Shown here: positions 30,397-38,295 of the stretch, piece after piece | Layout: the number at the start of each line of letters is the position of its first letter | Numbering within the stretch: position 1 is the stretch's first letter | Assembly (NCBI RefSeq): GCF_020860705.1 | Contig: NZ_JAJBTT010000034.1 | Coordinates: 45,928-109,927 of the forward strand | Reading direction: 5' to 3' | Length of the DNA stretch: 64,000 bases | From: Akkermansia sp. | Lineage (GTDB): Bacteria; Verrucomicrobiota; Verrucomicrobiia; Verrucomicrobiales; Akkermansiaceae | Notes under the pieces: generated by a model | What the model was told of the DNA's origin: nothing | Databases searched by the model: none | Seen by the model: the letters and a program-made list of their open reading frames with translations, nothing else | Translations under genes and position numbers: made by a program

Positions 30397-31629
30397 TTAA
30401 TTCAACTCCCAGTCTTGCCGCCCGAAAAAAATGCGGTAGATTTTCCTGTAGATCCTTTTCTTCCGGCACCTGTGCCAGAGAGCGGAGTGTTTGAAATTGA
30501 GGATGAAATCCAGGTCCTCCACCCAAGGCCCCGTGACGTTGTGGTCGCGGCAGAATTGAAGGAGGGAGGAATATTCGTTTCTCAGGCTTTGCGTAGAGAG
30601 TTTGATGGAGCGGATTTCCTGGGAGGACAGATCTATGGAGGGCATGCAGTCCTTGAGCAGGTGGTCGGCACGGCATGCCTTGAAGTTCAGGATGGTCCTC
30701 TTGCATTTCTCGCAATGTCCGCAATTTTTCCCTTCCAGTTGGATATTTTCCCAGCATACTCGCAGATGGGATGCCCCGAAGTGCCAGTTTTTGACAAAAT
30801 CGGCTTTTTCCGTGCGGGAAAAGCCGTGACCTTCCGTATAAATCCTGAATTGTCTTTGGGAAAGAAGCGGATCCGTAACGGGCTGGCTTCCCCAGGGAAT
30901 GGCCAGGGCGTTATAAGGTTCTGCACTGCCCACAACCAGATTGCGGTAGCCGGACGGTTCCAGAAATGAGGCCAGTCCTGCAATGACGGCAAGATGGTTC
31001 ATTGAGCCCCAGGAGATGCCGTGTGAAATGAAGGTGTCTCTGTAATTGGTGCGAATGACGTGCAGTTTGTTTATGCCGAGGTCATTCAGCATGTGGAGGG
31101 AATTTTTCCGGGCTCCCTGAAAGGCTTGCTCGTCCGAAAGAGGGATGTCCACTCCTGCCGCCAACAGGGCGGCTCTGATGTTTTTGGTGTTGTGTCCCGC
31201 CGCCCCGGAAAGATGTCTGTAAGCAGCAAAAGCCGCATCCAGGCCTCCGGAAAAGCAGACGACTGCGGAATCATCTGTCGGAGCATTTCTGTCATCGATG
31301 ATTTGTTCGGAAACAAGGGTGACGGGATGAAGGTCATCTGGGAACCATTTGATGAAAGCCTCCATGAAGTTTTCCAGATTCTGGAGCAAGGTGAGGCTTA
31401 CCGGAGCATTGATTTGGAATTCTCCTCCGATATGCATCATTTCAAAAATCAGAAGACGTGTCCAGGCGTCCGCCTTGTTGGGAGCTTCTTCCCAGGCCCG
31501 GCAGTTTTCCTCTTCCAGCTCCACCCATACTTCACGGAAGTCGTGATTTGCCTGAAAGGAACAGGTCAGGCGAAACATCCCATTGGATTGAAGCTGTGCA
31601 ACTTTGGAAATATCGAGATTTGAAGCCAT
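30397..31629 (-). CDS. QueC-like PP-loop ATPase with zinc site, solitary
   Basis: 410 aa. An N-terminal ~115-residue domain without clear relatives is followed by a PP-loop domain: VCFSGGLDAAFA with SGGLDA at residues 127-132 (the usual final serine of SGGxDS is alanine). The zinc site C292, C303, C306, C309 (C-x10-C-x2-C-x2-C, ...NCGHCEKC) closely matches QueC (7-cyano-7-deazaguanine synthase), but the protein is almost twice QueC's length. No queuosine genes are nearby. QueC-like proteins also occur in antiphage systems (QatC, type IV CBASS) and other amide- or nitrile-forming pathways. The actual substrate is unknown. The upstream 170 nt are strikingly AT-rich. Confidence 0.75.
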   Translation of the reverse strand: MASNLDISKVAQLQSNGMFRLTCSFQANHDFREVWVELEEENCRAWEEAPNKADAWTRLLIFEMMHIGGEFQINAPVSLTLLQNLENFMEAFIKWFPDDLHPVTLVSEQIIDDRNAPTDDSAVVCFSGGLDAAFAAYRHLSGAAGHNTKNIRAALLAAGVDIPLSDEQAFQGARKNSLHMLNDLGINKLHVIRTNYRDTFISHGISWGSMNHLAVIAGLASFLEPSGYRNLVVGSAEPYNALAIPWGSQPVTDPLLSQRQFRIYTEGHGFSRTEKADFVKNWHFGASHLRVCWENIQLEGKNCGHCEKCKRTILNFKACRADHLLKDCMPSIDLSSQEIRSIKLSTQSLRNEYSSLLQFCRDHNVTGPWVEDLDFILNFKHSALWHRCRKKRIYRKIYRIFFGRQDWELN

Positions 31630-31799
31630 TGGCTGTTATCGTATGAATTCAGAATTCGGGTTCAATATTAATTTTGAATTTATTTCAAATACTGTATTCA
31701 ATCACATTTATCATGAAGAAGTTGGTGTTGTTGAACGGTGACTGCAACTCATGAATTTGAGAGGTGAATTTTCTGACGGGGTAACGATAGGCTGAAGGC

Positions 31800-32579
31800 T
31801 TACCGGGACAGATGTTCAGGGCGTGTTTTCCGTTCCCGCCCGGACTGCATCAGTCGGTAGCTGAGGGGTTGTTCCAGGCGCGCTTCCTCCAGCAGGGCGC
31901 AGTCGGCAAAAATGTCCGGCACAGGGGCGTCCGCCAGGATGGAACCGTCTTTCATGACGATGCAGCGGGTGCACAGGTCCATGACCATGTCCAGGTCATG
32001 GGTGGCGATGATTTTGGTGTGGGAGAATCGGCGAAGCAGGTTGATGAGCGTGCGCCGGGAGGCCGGGTCCAGATTGGCGCTGGGTTCGTCCAGAACCAGG
32101 ATGTCCGGGCTCATGGAAAGAACGGTGGCGATGGAGACGGCGCGTTTTTCCCCTCCGGAAAGATGATGGGTCATTTTGTCCGCCAGCGCTTCCGCGTGAA
32201 CGTCCCGCAGGGCCTGTTCCACGCGGCGGCTGATTTCCTTCGGAGGAAGGCCCATGTTGAGGGGGCCGAACGCCACGTCCTCCCGGACCGTGGGCATGAA
32301 AAGCTGGTCGTCCGCCTGCTGGAAGACCATGCCCACGCTTTCCCGGACGCGCGCGACGGTTTTGGGCGTCACGGGAATGTCCCCCACCCTGACCTGTCCG
32401 GAGGATGGTGTCAGCAGCCCGTTGAGGTGGAGCAGCAGGGTGGATTTCCCCGCCCCGTTGCCGCCGACGACGGCGACGGATTCCCCGTGGGTGATGCGCA
32501 GGGAGACGTGGTCCAGAGCCGGAGGGGAGTCCGGATAGCTGAAGCACAGGTCAATGGTTTCTACGAGATGGTGGCTCAT
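31800..32579 (-). CDS. cbiO: ECF transporter ATP-binding protein for cobalt/nickel (CbiO/NikO)
   Basis: 259 aa from ATG 32579. Complete ABC ATPase: Walker A GGNGAGKST, Q-loop MVFQQADDQLF (the QxxDxQ form typical of ECF ATPases), signature HLSGGEKRAVSIA, Walker B ILVLDEPSANLD, and H-loop ATHDLDM. Powers metal uptake with the CbiQ and CbiM partners upstream. Its ATG overlaps the cbiQ stop (ATGA), so translation is coupled. Confidence 0.92.
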   Translation of the reverse strand: MSHHLVETIDLCFSYPDSPPALDHVSLRITHGESVAVVGGNGAGKSTLLLHLNGLLTPSSGQVRVGDIPVTPKTVARVRESVGMVFQQADDQLFMPTVREDVAFGPLNMGLPPKEISRRVEQALRDVHAEALADKMTHHLSGGEKRAVSIATVLSMSPDILVLDEPSANLDPASRRTLINLLRRFSHTKIIATHDLDMVMDLCTRCIVMKDGSILADAPVPDIFADCALLEEARLEQPLSYRLMQSGRERKTRPEHLSR

Positions 32580-33388
32580 GAGATGAGATTGCGGGCGCAC
32601 TGGCCCGCCAGCATGGTGATGTTAAAGCAGCGGAACAGGATGACGAGGGTGCAGAAGAGGAGGCCGCCCGCCACGCCGCGTATGGTGATGACGCCGGGGG
32701 AGCTTACGAATTCGGGGTCTTCCCCGCCTCTGCACAGAACGGCCTGGTAAATGCGTTCCGCCCGCCCGAAGGTGCGTAGCAGAAGCTGTCCGGTCATGGC
32801 CCCCCAGGTGGAAAGGGGGACGGAACCGGAGCCTCCCCGCCGGGAGCGGAAGGCCATCAGCATGTTCTGGAATTCATCCAGCAGGATGAAGGCGTACCGG
32901 TAAAGGAAGGCCAGCAGCGTGATCAGGATGCGCGGCACGCCGAGCTGCCTCAAACCGCGGCAGAGCGGCGCGAAGCCCGTGGAGGCCAGTAGGGTGAAGG
33001 CTCCCAGGATGGTTAGCATGCACCGCAGGATGATGGAGATGAAGGAGATCATGCCCCGCGTAACGGGAATGCCGAACCATTCCCCCGCCGGAGTTCTGTC
33101 CACCAGAGGGTTGAAGATGCCGATCATGACGGCGACGGGGAGCAGCCACAAGGTGCGCTTCAGCAGGTACCCGAGGGGCAGCCCCGCCATGCGGATGACG
33201 CATACGGGGAACAGGAAGAAAGGCAGCAGCCCTGTGATTTCCTGGGGGGGCCAGGAGAGCACGCAGATTTGAAAGACGAGGAAGGCCCCTATTTTAATGC
33301 GGGCGTCCAGACGGTGGAAGCCGGTGTTTCCGCAGGAAAACCGGTCCATCTGGCGGAATTGCCGCGCGGCGTCCGTGAACAGGGGCAT
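32576..33388 (-). CDS. cbiQ: ECF transporter transmembrane protein (CbiQ/NikQ)
   Basis: 270 aa, about five to six hydrophobic helices (e.g. LLPFFLFPVCVIRMAGL, LWLLPVAVMIGIFNPL, ILRCMLTILGAFTLL). RLDARIKIGAFLVFQ near the N-terminus is the usual opening of CbiQ. The cytoplasmic coupling motif AFRSRRG corresponds to the conserved A-R-G segment that contacts the ATPase. Middle gene of cbiM-cbiQ-cbiO. Confidence 0.9.
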   Translation of the reverse strand: MPLFTDAARQFRQMDRFSCGNTGFHRLDARIKIGAFLVFQICVLSWPPQEITGLLPFFLFPVCVIRMAGLPLGYLLKRTLWLLPVAVMIGIFNPLVDRTPAGEWFGIPVTRGMISFISIILRCMLTILGAFTLLASTGFAPLCRGLRQLGVPRILITLLAFLYRYAFILLDEFQNMLMAFRSRRGGSGSVPLSTWGAMTGQLLLRTFGRAERIYQAVLCRGGEDPEFVSSPGVITIRGVAGGLLFCTLVILFRCFNITMLAGQCARNLIS

Positions 33389-33396
33389 GGGAGAAG

Positions 33397-34443
33397 TCAG
33401 CGGGGACAGTGGCCGTGCGGTTTTCTGCCGAACAGGAAGCCGGCCCCGAAGATCAGGGCGGCGATGATGACGCTCCCCAGAACTCCGGCCAGGCTCGTTT
33501 CAGGGTTCACGATGGAGGAGGAATCTCCCGTCTCTGCGGCGGAGGCTGTCTCTTCCGCGGCGGGAAGAGCGTAATCCGGCATGATGGCGGTGGACGCCTG
33601 CACGGATTCCAGACTGCGGTGGATGGAGGAGGGTTCCGCCAGGCTGGTTTCTTCCGAGCCGGTGACGCCGGCTACGGACCATTCCAGGCCGTCAGGGTAG
33701 GCGGAGGCGAACCAGGAGAGGGCGGCCCCACAAAGGATGGCCGCCACGGCGAAGATGCCCAGAACGGTGAAGGAAGCTTTTTTGACAGGGCCTGTTTCCA
33801 GATCTGCCGGGCGCAGCAGGGAAGGCTGGGCCTTGCTGATGAAGATGACGATGGCGGCTGTGGCGAGTCCTTCCACAACGCCGATGGCCAGGTGAATGGG
33901 CAGCATCAGTTCCACGAATTGGGCAAAGGGCAGGGCGGAAATGCCGGAGGCCGTCGTTTCCATGACAACGGAGAAGGCCCCGAGCTGGAGCCCGATGACG
34001 GCGGCGACGATGCTGGCGAGCGTCATGCGTCCCGTGCCGGGGTTCTTCCCGGCCAGAGGCTTGTAAATGAAGGGGTAAGCTACCAGGCAGGAGAAGAAGC
34101 CCATGTTGAAGATGTTGCAGCCCAGGGCCAGGAGTCCGCCATCCGCAAAAAAGAGGGCCTGGACCGCCAGAATGGCTGCCATGACCAGAAAGCCCGCATA
34201 GGGACCCAGCAGGATCGCCAGGATGAGGCCTCCCCCCAGATGGCCGCTGGAGCCAGTGCCCGGAATGGTAAAGTTCAGCATCTGGCAGGCGAAGATGAAG
34301 GCTCCCAGCACGCCCATGAGCGGGACGAGCCGCACTTCCTTTTCCTGCTTGACCTTGTGCGCGCAGAGCGCGGTGATCGCAGCGGAGGCCGCCCACATGG
34401 TGCAGCCTACCGCCGGTGAAATGAATCCGTCTGCCATATGCAT
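33397..34443 (-). CDS. cbiM: Cobalt/nickel ECF substrate-binding protein CbiM fused to a PDGLE (CbiN/NikN-like) domain
   Basis: 348 aa. Starts MHMADGFISP: the free N-terminus and His2 form the metal site in CbiM/NikM. The core membrane domain has HLGGGLILAILLGPYAGF and LALGCNIFNMG. The C-terminal third adds SWFASAYPDGLEWSVAGVTG (PDGLE motif), a linker rich in Ser/Ala/Glu, and a final helix GVLGSVIIAALIFGAGFLF. In many genomes PDGLE is a separate small gene (CbiN or NikN). No cobalamin or nickel riboswitch is recognisable upstream, so cobalt versus nickel cannot be decided. Confidence 0.9.
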   Translation of the reverse strand: MHMADGFISPAVGCTMWAASAAITALCAHKVKQEKEVRLVPLMGVLGAFIFACQMLNFTIPGTGSSGHLGGGLILAILLGPYAGFLVMAAILAVQALFFADGGLLALGCNIFNMGFFSCLVAYPFIYKPLAGKNPGTGRMTLASIVAAVIGLQLGAFSVVMETTASGISALPFAQFVELMLPIHLAIGVVEGLATAAIVIFISKAQPSLLRPADLETGPVKKASFTVLGIFAVAAILCGAALSWFASAYPDGLEWSVAGVTGSEETSLAEPSSIHRSLESVQASTAIMPDYALPAAEETASAAETGDSSSIVNPETSLAGVLGSVIIAALIFGAGFLFGRKPHGHCPR

Positions 34444-34781
34444 GATGTTGGTGTCTTTCTATTGGATGAAGTGGAATATTGTTCAAGGACCCGGACCGGG
34501 CAGATTGGTGCCACTTTAGCATAAATGCCGTCAAGCCGAAGAAGGAAATGCGGCAACAGGGGGGAAGTATTCTTGTGCCGCCGTGTGAACTTTTCATGCG
34601 CGGGGGCGGAGGGCTTTATTCCCGGGAATGCAGGGCTTCCGGGGAGAGGAAGAAGCCGGTTTTTTCCGGATGCGGGATGGGGAATTCTGCCGTTGGACCG
34701 CGCCTGTCCTGCATGCCGTGCCGGGGGCTTGGACGGATTGGGCGTGGTGCGGGCAGGGCCATGGTTTGCTAGACGGAAGCC
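34444..34781. other. Intergenic region upstream of cbiM
   Basis: 338 nt between divergent genes. I looked for a B12-box or other metal-responsive leader on the minus strand and saw none. Open frames here overlap one another, lack relatives and are treated as noise. TAGACG lies 6 nt before ATG 34782. Confidence 0.5.
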
Positions 34782-35066
34782 ATGATGAATTTTTCCATAG
34801 CCAAATGCTTGTTTTCCATAGGAGGATGTACGACGATCCTGGGCAATATTTCCGCAGATGCGGCTGTTTCTTCCGCCGGAGCCATCGGCGGCCTGGGCGT
34901 TCTGACGATCGCCGTGAACTATACGCTGAATCTGCTCAAGAAGAAGGATGAGCAGCTGATGGCGAAAGACGCCCGCATTGAAGCTCTGATGGACCGCCTG
35001 ATTGACAAATGCCCTAATTGCGAGCTGGCGAAGGCGGCCAACAAGTCCCTGCTGGAAGAGGAATAA
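34782..35066 (+). CDS. Small membrane protein with coiled-coil tail
   Basis: 94 aa. A hydrophobic N-terminal half (MMNFSIAKCLFSIGGCTTI, then GAIGGLGVLTIAVNYTLNLL) is followed by a charged helical tail KKKDEQLMAKDARIEALMDRLIDK and a CPNC pair. The layout resembles small holin-like or membrane-anchor proteins, but no phage genes surround it. Codon use in the second half looks coding. Not recognised as a known family. Confidence 0.5.
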   Translation: MMNFSIAKCLFSIGGCTTILGNISADAAVSSAGAIGGLGVLTIAVNYTLNLLKKKDEQLMAKDARIEALMDRLIDKCPNCELAKAANKSLLEEE

Positions 35067-35082
35067 AGGAAGAGGCGGGATG

Positions 35083-35457
35083 TTACCGGCTGGCTGTATC
35101 CGGCGGAACTGGCGTGCGCGTGTAGGTCTCCCGGTTTCCGTCCGTATTCAGGATCAGCGTGGTTTTACTGAGGCTGTCAATGGTGGAGGTGGTAGTGAAG
35201 AGGGAAGAGTTTCCGTTGCCTGTGCTTTTTCCCGTCAAGGTCAGGCGATTGCCGTCCAGCTGCCAGCCCATATAAAGGAGGGTGTGCATGTTGATGGACC
35301 TGGCCCTGCCGTCCGGTAGAAGCTGCATCCCCTGTACCTGCCCCGGTTGTCCGGGAATGGGCTGGGTCCAGCACCCGGCAACGCCGGAGGAAGAGGGCCG
35401 GGTGGAGCAGGAGGCCGCCAGCAGGGAAAGGGCCGGAAGAAGGAGGGAAAGGCGCAT
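35083..35457 (-). CDS. Small lipoprotein with lipocalin-like domain
   Basis: 124 aa. Signal and lipobox LLPALSLLAASC (lipidated Cys17). The mature domain begins AGCWTQPIPGQPGQVQGMQLLPDGRA, then YMGWQLDGNRLTLTGKS and TSTIDSLSKTTLIL. The G.W......L..DG......Y..W.L.G..L...G run is typical of small lipocalin-like beta domains in Bacteroides-type gut bacteria. Probably anchored in the outer membrane; ligand unknown. Downstream of argB on the same strand after 18 nt. Confidence 0.7.
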   Translation of the reverse strand: MRLSLLLPALSLLAASCSTRPSSSGVAGCWTQPIPGQPGQVQGMQLLPDGRARSINMHTLLYMGWQLDGNRLTLTGKSTGNGNSSLFTTTSTIDSLSKTTLILNTDGNRETYTRTPVPPDTASR

Positions 35458-35475
35458 GGCGATAAGAATGGGTAG

Positions 35476-36369
35476 TTAGCGCTGTTCTCTGATGACCTCC
35501 GTGCCGATGCCGTCCGGAGTAAAGATTTCCAGCAGCAGGGTGTGGGGGAGGCGGCCGTCAATGAAATGCACCTTGCGCACGCCTGCGTTCAGGGCGTCAA
35601 TGGCGGAGTTGATTTTGGGAATCATGCCGCCGGAAACGGTGCCGTCTTCAATGAGTTCCAGCGCTTCCGTACGCGTAACGGATTTGATCAGGGTGGAGGG
35701 ATCGGAGGGATCTTTCATGATGCCGGGAACATCGGAAATGTAAATGAGCTTGACCGGCTTGAGTTCCTTCGCGAGGGCCGCCGCCGCCAGGTCCGCGTTC
35801 ACGTTGAGCGGCTTGTGGGTACCCAGTTCTTTTGCCAGGGGGGAGACGATGGGAGTGATCTGGAGTTCCAGAGCTTCCGTGATGCGATCCGTCAGGCAGC
35901 CGATGACATTGCCTACTTCCCCGATGTCCACCGGGTTGCCCTGTTCGTCCTTTTCCTGAATGCGTTCCCCCACGAAGATTTCCGTGCCGGGGATGCCTAC
36001 GCCCTTGCCTCCGTAGTCGCGGAACATCTGGACCAGCCCGGGATTAATGGTTCCGGAAAGGGTGCGTTCCACGATGGAAATGGCTTCCGGAGTTGTGACG
36101 CGCAGTCCGTTGATAAAGCGGGCTTCCAGCCCGGCTTCCGCCATGGCCTTGGAGATGGCTTTGCCGCCGCCGTGGACGATCACGGGATTGAAGCCCAGAG
36201 CCTCCAGCAGAACGATGTCCCGCATGAGTTTTTTGACCAGGCGGGAGTCGTCCATGGCGCTTCCGCCGAATTTGATGAGGAATGTCTTGTCACGATAGGC
36301 CTGGAGGTAGGGGAGGGCGCCGACAATGACGGAGGCCTGTTCAATCAGGCGGGTAATTTTGGAATCCAT
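35476..36369 (-). CDS. argB: Acetylglutamate kinase
   Basis: 297 aa. Second step of arginine synthesis (N-acetylglutamate to its 5-phosphate). Motifs: FLIKFGGSAMDD, VIVHGGGKAISKAM, NADLAAAALAKELKPVKLIYISDVPGI and a C-terminal GGMIPKINSAIDAL, which binds nucleotide and substrate. Length is normal. Contains an N-terminal helix (ITRLIEQASVIVGALPYLQ) typical of the arginine-sensitive hexameric form, so feedback inhibition is likely. Other arg genes are not adjacent. Confidence 0.95.
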   Translation of the reverse strand: MDSKITRLIEQASVIVGALPYLQAYRDKTFLIKFGGSAMDDSRLVKKLMRDIVLLEALGFNPVIVHGGGKAISKAMAEAGLEARFINGLRVTTPEAISIVERTLSGTINPGLVQMFRDYGGKGVGIPGTEIFVGERIQEKDEQGNPVDIGEVGNVIGCLTDRITEALELQITPIVSPLAKELGTHKPLNVNADLAAAALAKELKPVKLIYISDVPGIMKDPSDPSTLIKSVTRTEALELIEDGTVSGGMIPKINSAIDALNAGVRKVHFIDGRLPHTLLLEIFTPDGIGTEVIREQR

Positions 36370-36433
36370 GTCAATGATGAAACGGTAGGAGTTTTAAGAG
36401 AGAAGGAGGGAGGGAATCCGCGGCAGGCGCCAT

Positions 36434-37426
36434 TCAAAGCAGGCGCTTGCTCCTGAAATAAACCAGGGGAAGAATGATGGATACAAGCATGACCACCAGG
36501 GAGATATAGTAGCCGTATTCATTTTCCAGGCCGGGCATGTGGGTGAAGTTCATGCCGTAAATGCTGGCGATAAGAGTGGGGGGCATGAAGACCACGGCCG
36601 CCACGGTGAAGATTTTGACGATTTCGTTCTGCTCAATGTTAATGAGGCCCAGAACGGCGTCCAGCATGAAGTTGACATTGCTGGAAAGAAAGGTGGCGTA
36701 TTCCGAAAGGGAGGTGACATCCCGGCTCAGGGGGCGCAGCTTGATGTACAGGGTGGAATTGGTATCGTCCAGAGCTTCTTCATTGCTGGCGTACGTGAGC
36801 AGGCGCAGCAGGTTGACCAGGCAGTCCCGCTGGCGGGTAAGGAGGTCGCCCACGCGGCCCAGGTCCTGGAGCGTGAGGCGCAGGGCGCTGGAGACGGGCA
36901 CGCGCTTGCTGGTTTTAATTTCCGGTTCATCCCTGCGGAAAATATTCTTGGAAAGACGGTCCAGTTCCGCCCCGAAGCGTTCCAGCACGTCCGCCTGGCG
37001 GTCCACGATGGTTTCCAGCAGGCCGGTGAAGACCTGGTCCCGGCTGATCTGTTTCTGCCGCAGGAGCTGGTGGGAAAAGACGCGGAAGGAGTAGGAGTCC
37101 GAGTGGCGGATGGTGATGATCTTGAACCCCATGAGGACGAAAGTGATTTCCGACAGGGAAGGGGATTCCGTATCCACGCGGCTGAGTACCGTGGTGGTCA
37201 TGAAGCGCGCCCCGTCTTCCGTGTACAGGCGGCTGGTGGCCTCAATCTCCCGCATCTCGTCGTAGGTGGGCATTTCCAGCCCGCAGAGGCGTTCCACGAA
37301 TTTGATCTCGGCAGGTTCCGGGGTAAGAAGGTCAATCCAGAAGACGGTGTCCAAGTTCTGTTCAGCCGCATCCACCTGAGTGGTGCGCTCAATGCCTTCC
37401 GGGGTTTGACGATAGAGTCGAATCAT
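36434..37426 (-). CDS. corA: CorA-family magnesium/cobalt transporter
   Basis: 330 aa. A large cytoplasmic N-terminal domain (MIRLYRQTPEGIERTT, FWIDLLTPEPAEI) and a long stalk helix (LRLTLQDLGRVGDLLTRQRDCL) lead to two membrane helices with the ion-selectivity motif YGMNFTHMPGL between them and a basic tail (YFRSKRLL). Pentameric channel-like Mg2+ uptake system of the inner membrane. Stands alone. Confidence 0.92.
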   Translation of the reverse strand: MIRLYRQTPEGIERTTQVDAAEQNLDTVFWIDLLTPEPAEIKFVERLCGLEMPTYDEMREIEATSRLYTEDGARFMTTTVLSRVDTESPSLSEITFVLMGFKIITIRHSDSYSFRVFSHQLLRQKQISRDQVFTGLLETIVDRQADVLERFGAELDRLSKNIFRRDEPEIKTSKRVPVSSALRLTLQDLGRVGDLLTRQRDCLVNLLRLLTYASNEEALDDTNSTLYIKLRPLSRDVTSLSEYATFLSSNVNFMLDAVLGLINIEQNEIVKIFTVAAVVFMPPTLIASIYGMNFTHMPGLENEYGYYISLVVMLVSIILPLVYFRSKRLL

Positions 37427-37537
37427 GCCGTTGATTTCGGTGGGGGGATGGAACGATGCCGCGCATGATGTCGAGTGACACCCAATGCAGGCATGATGCC
37501 TTGTTTATTCAGGGAAGGGAAGTAAAAAGGGTGACAA

Positions 37538-37572
37538 AAAGAGGCCCGGTTCCCAAGGTGGGAACCGGGCCT
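37538..37572 (-). terminator. Rho-independent terminator after rplI
   Basis: Perfect 13-bp GC-rich stem (37542-37554 and 37560-37572), 5-nt loop, followed on the minus strand by TTTTTG. Lies 31 nt past the rplI stop. Confidence 0.85.
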
Positions 37573-37602
37573 GCCGGAAAAAGGAAAGGGGATGTGCGCC
37601 GC

Positions 37603-38058
37603 TTAGGCGTTTTCCTTGACGACCACCTTGAGCGTGGCTTCCACCTGGGGATGCACCTTGATGGAAACTTCGTGTTCACCTTCGCTCTTGATCGGCTTTT
37701 CAAGTTCGATCGCGCGGCGGTCCACTTCCACTCCCTGAGCGGTCAGGGCGTCGTGAATGTTCTGGTTGGTGATGGCGCCGAACGCCTTGCCGCCCTGGCC
37801 CACTTCAAGGACGAGGTCCACGGTCAATCCGTTGATCTTAGCGGCCACTTCCTGGGCGGCGCTGAGTTCTTCCGCTTCACGCTTGGCGCGGGCGGCCTGA
37901 AGATTGGCGATGAAACGGCGGTTGGAGGCCGTTGCTTCGTGGGCCAGACCCTGAGGAATGAGGTAGTTGCGGCCATAGCCAGCCTTAACGGTCACCAGGT
38001 CGGCTTCCGCGCCGAGCCCTTCAATTTTTGTTGCGAGAATTACTTCCATCGTTGCCAT
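37603..38058 (-). CDS. rplI: 50S ribosomal protein L9
   Basis: 151 aa. Diagnostic N-terminal RNA-binding domain MEVILATKIEGLGAEADLVTV followed by KAGYGRNYLIPQGLA, a long connecting helix (ARAKREAEELSAAQEVAAKI) and a C-terminal domain with GKAFGAITNQNIHDAL. Binds 23S rRNA near the L1 stalk. Start taken at ATG 38058 (MATMEV), with ATG 38049 as alternative. Not beside rpsF or rpsR, unlike most genomes. Confidence 0.95.
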   Translation of the reverse strand: MATMEVILATKIEGLGAEADLVTVKAGYGRNYLIPQGLAHEATASNRRFIANLQAARAKREAEELSAAQEVAAKINGLTVDLVLEVGQGGKAFGAITNQNIHDALTAQGVEVDRRAIELEKPIKSEGEHEVSIKVHPQVEATLKVVVKENA

Positions 38059-38090
38059 GGCTAAAAAGAAATGGTTATTTGTGAGCGGTT

Positions 38091-38119
38091 GAAGTAGTAA
38101 GTATTCGCCCGAATGTCAA
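38091..38119 (-). promoter_or_regulatory. Promoter of rplI
   Basis: On the minus strand TTGACA (38119-38114), 17-nt spacer, TACTTC (38096-38091). Leader of about 25 nt. Confidence 0.6.
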
Positions 38120-38295
38120 GACAAGAGCGATAAAAAGGGTGTTTTTTTACGTTTTGGAAGGAAAAATTCCCGCCGGTTGTCATGATAGGTGACATTGCGC
38201 TTGCTTCACGCGGCGGTAGTATGTAGGGAAAGGAACCGCAATTATCGCGTCCGCTTTCCGGGGGCGCCGCGGGTACATTACAGATATTTGATCTT

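Noticed and set aside
34444..34560. Cobalamin riboswitch upstream of cbiM
   Set aside because: The conserved B12-box sequence was not found on the minus strand; a stray GCCACT is on the wrong strand.
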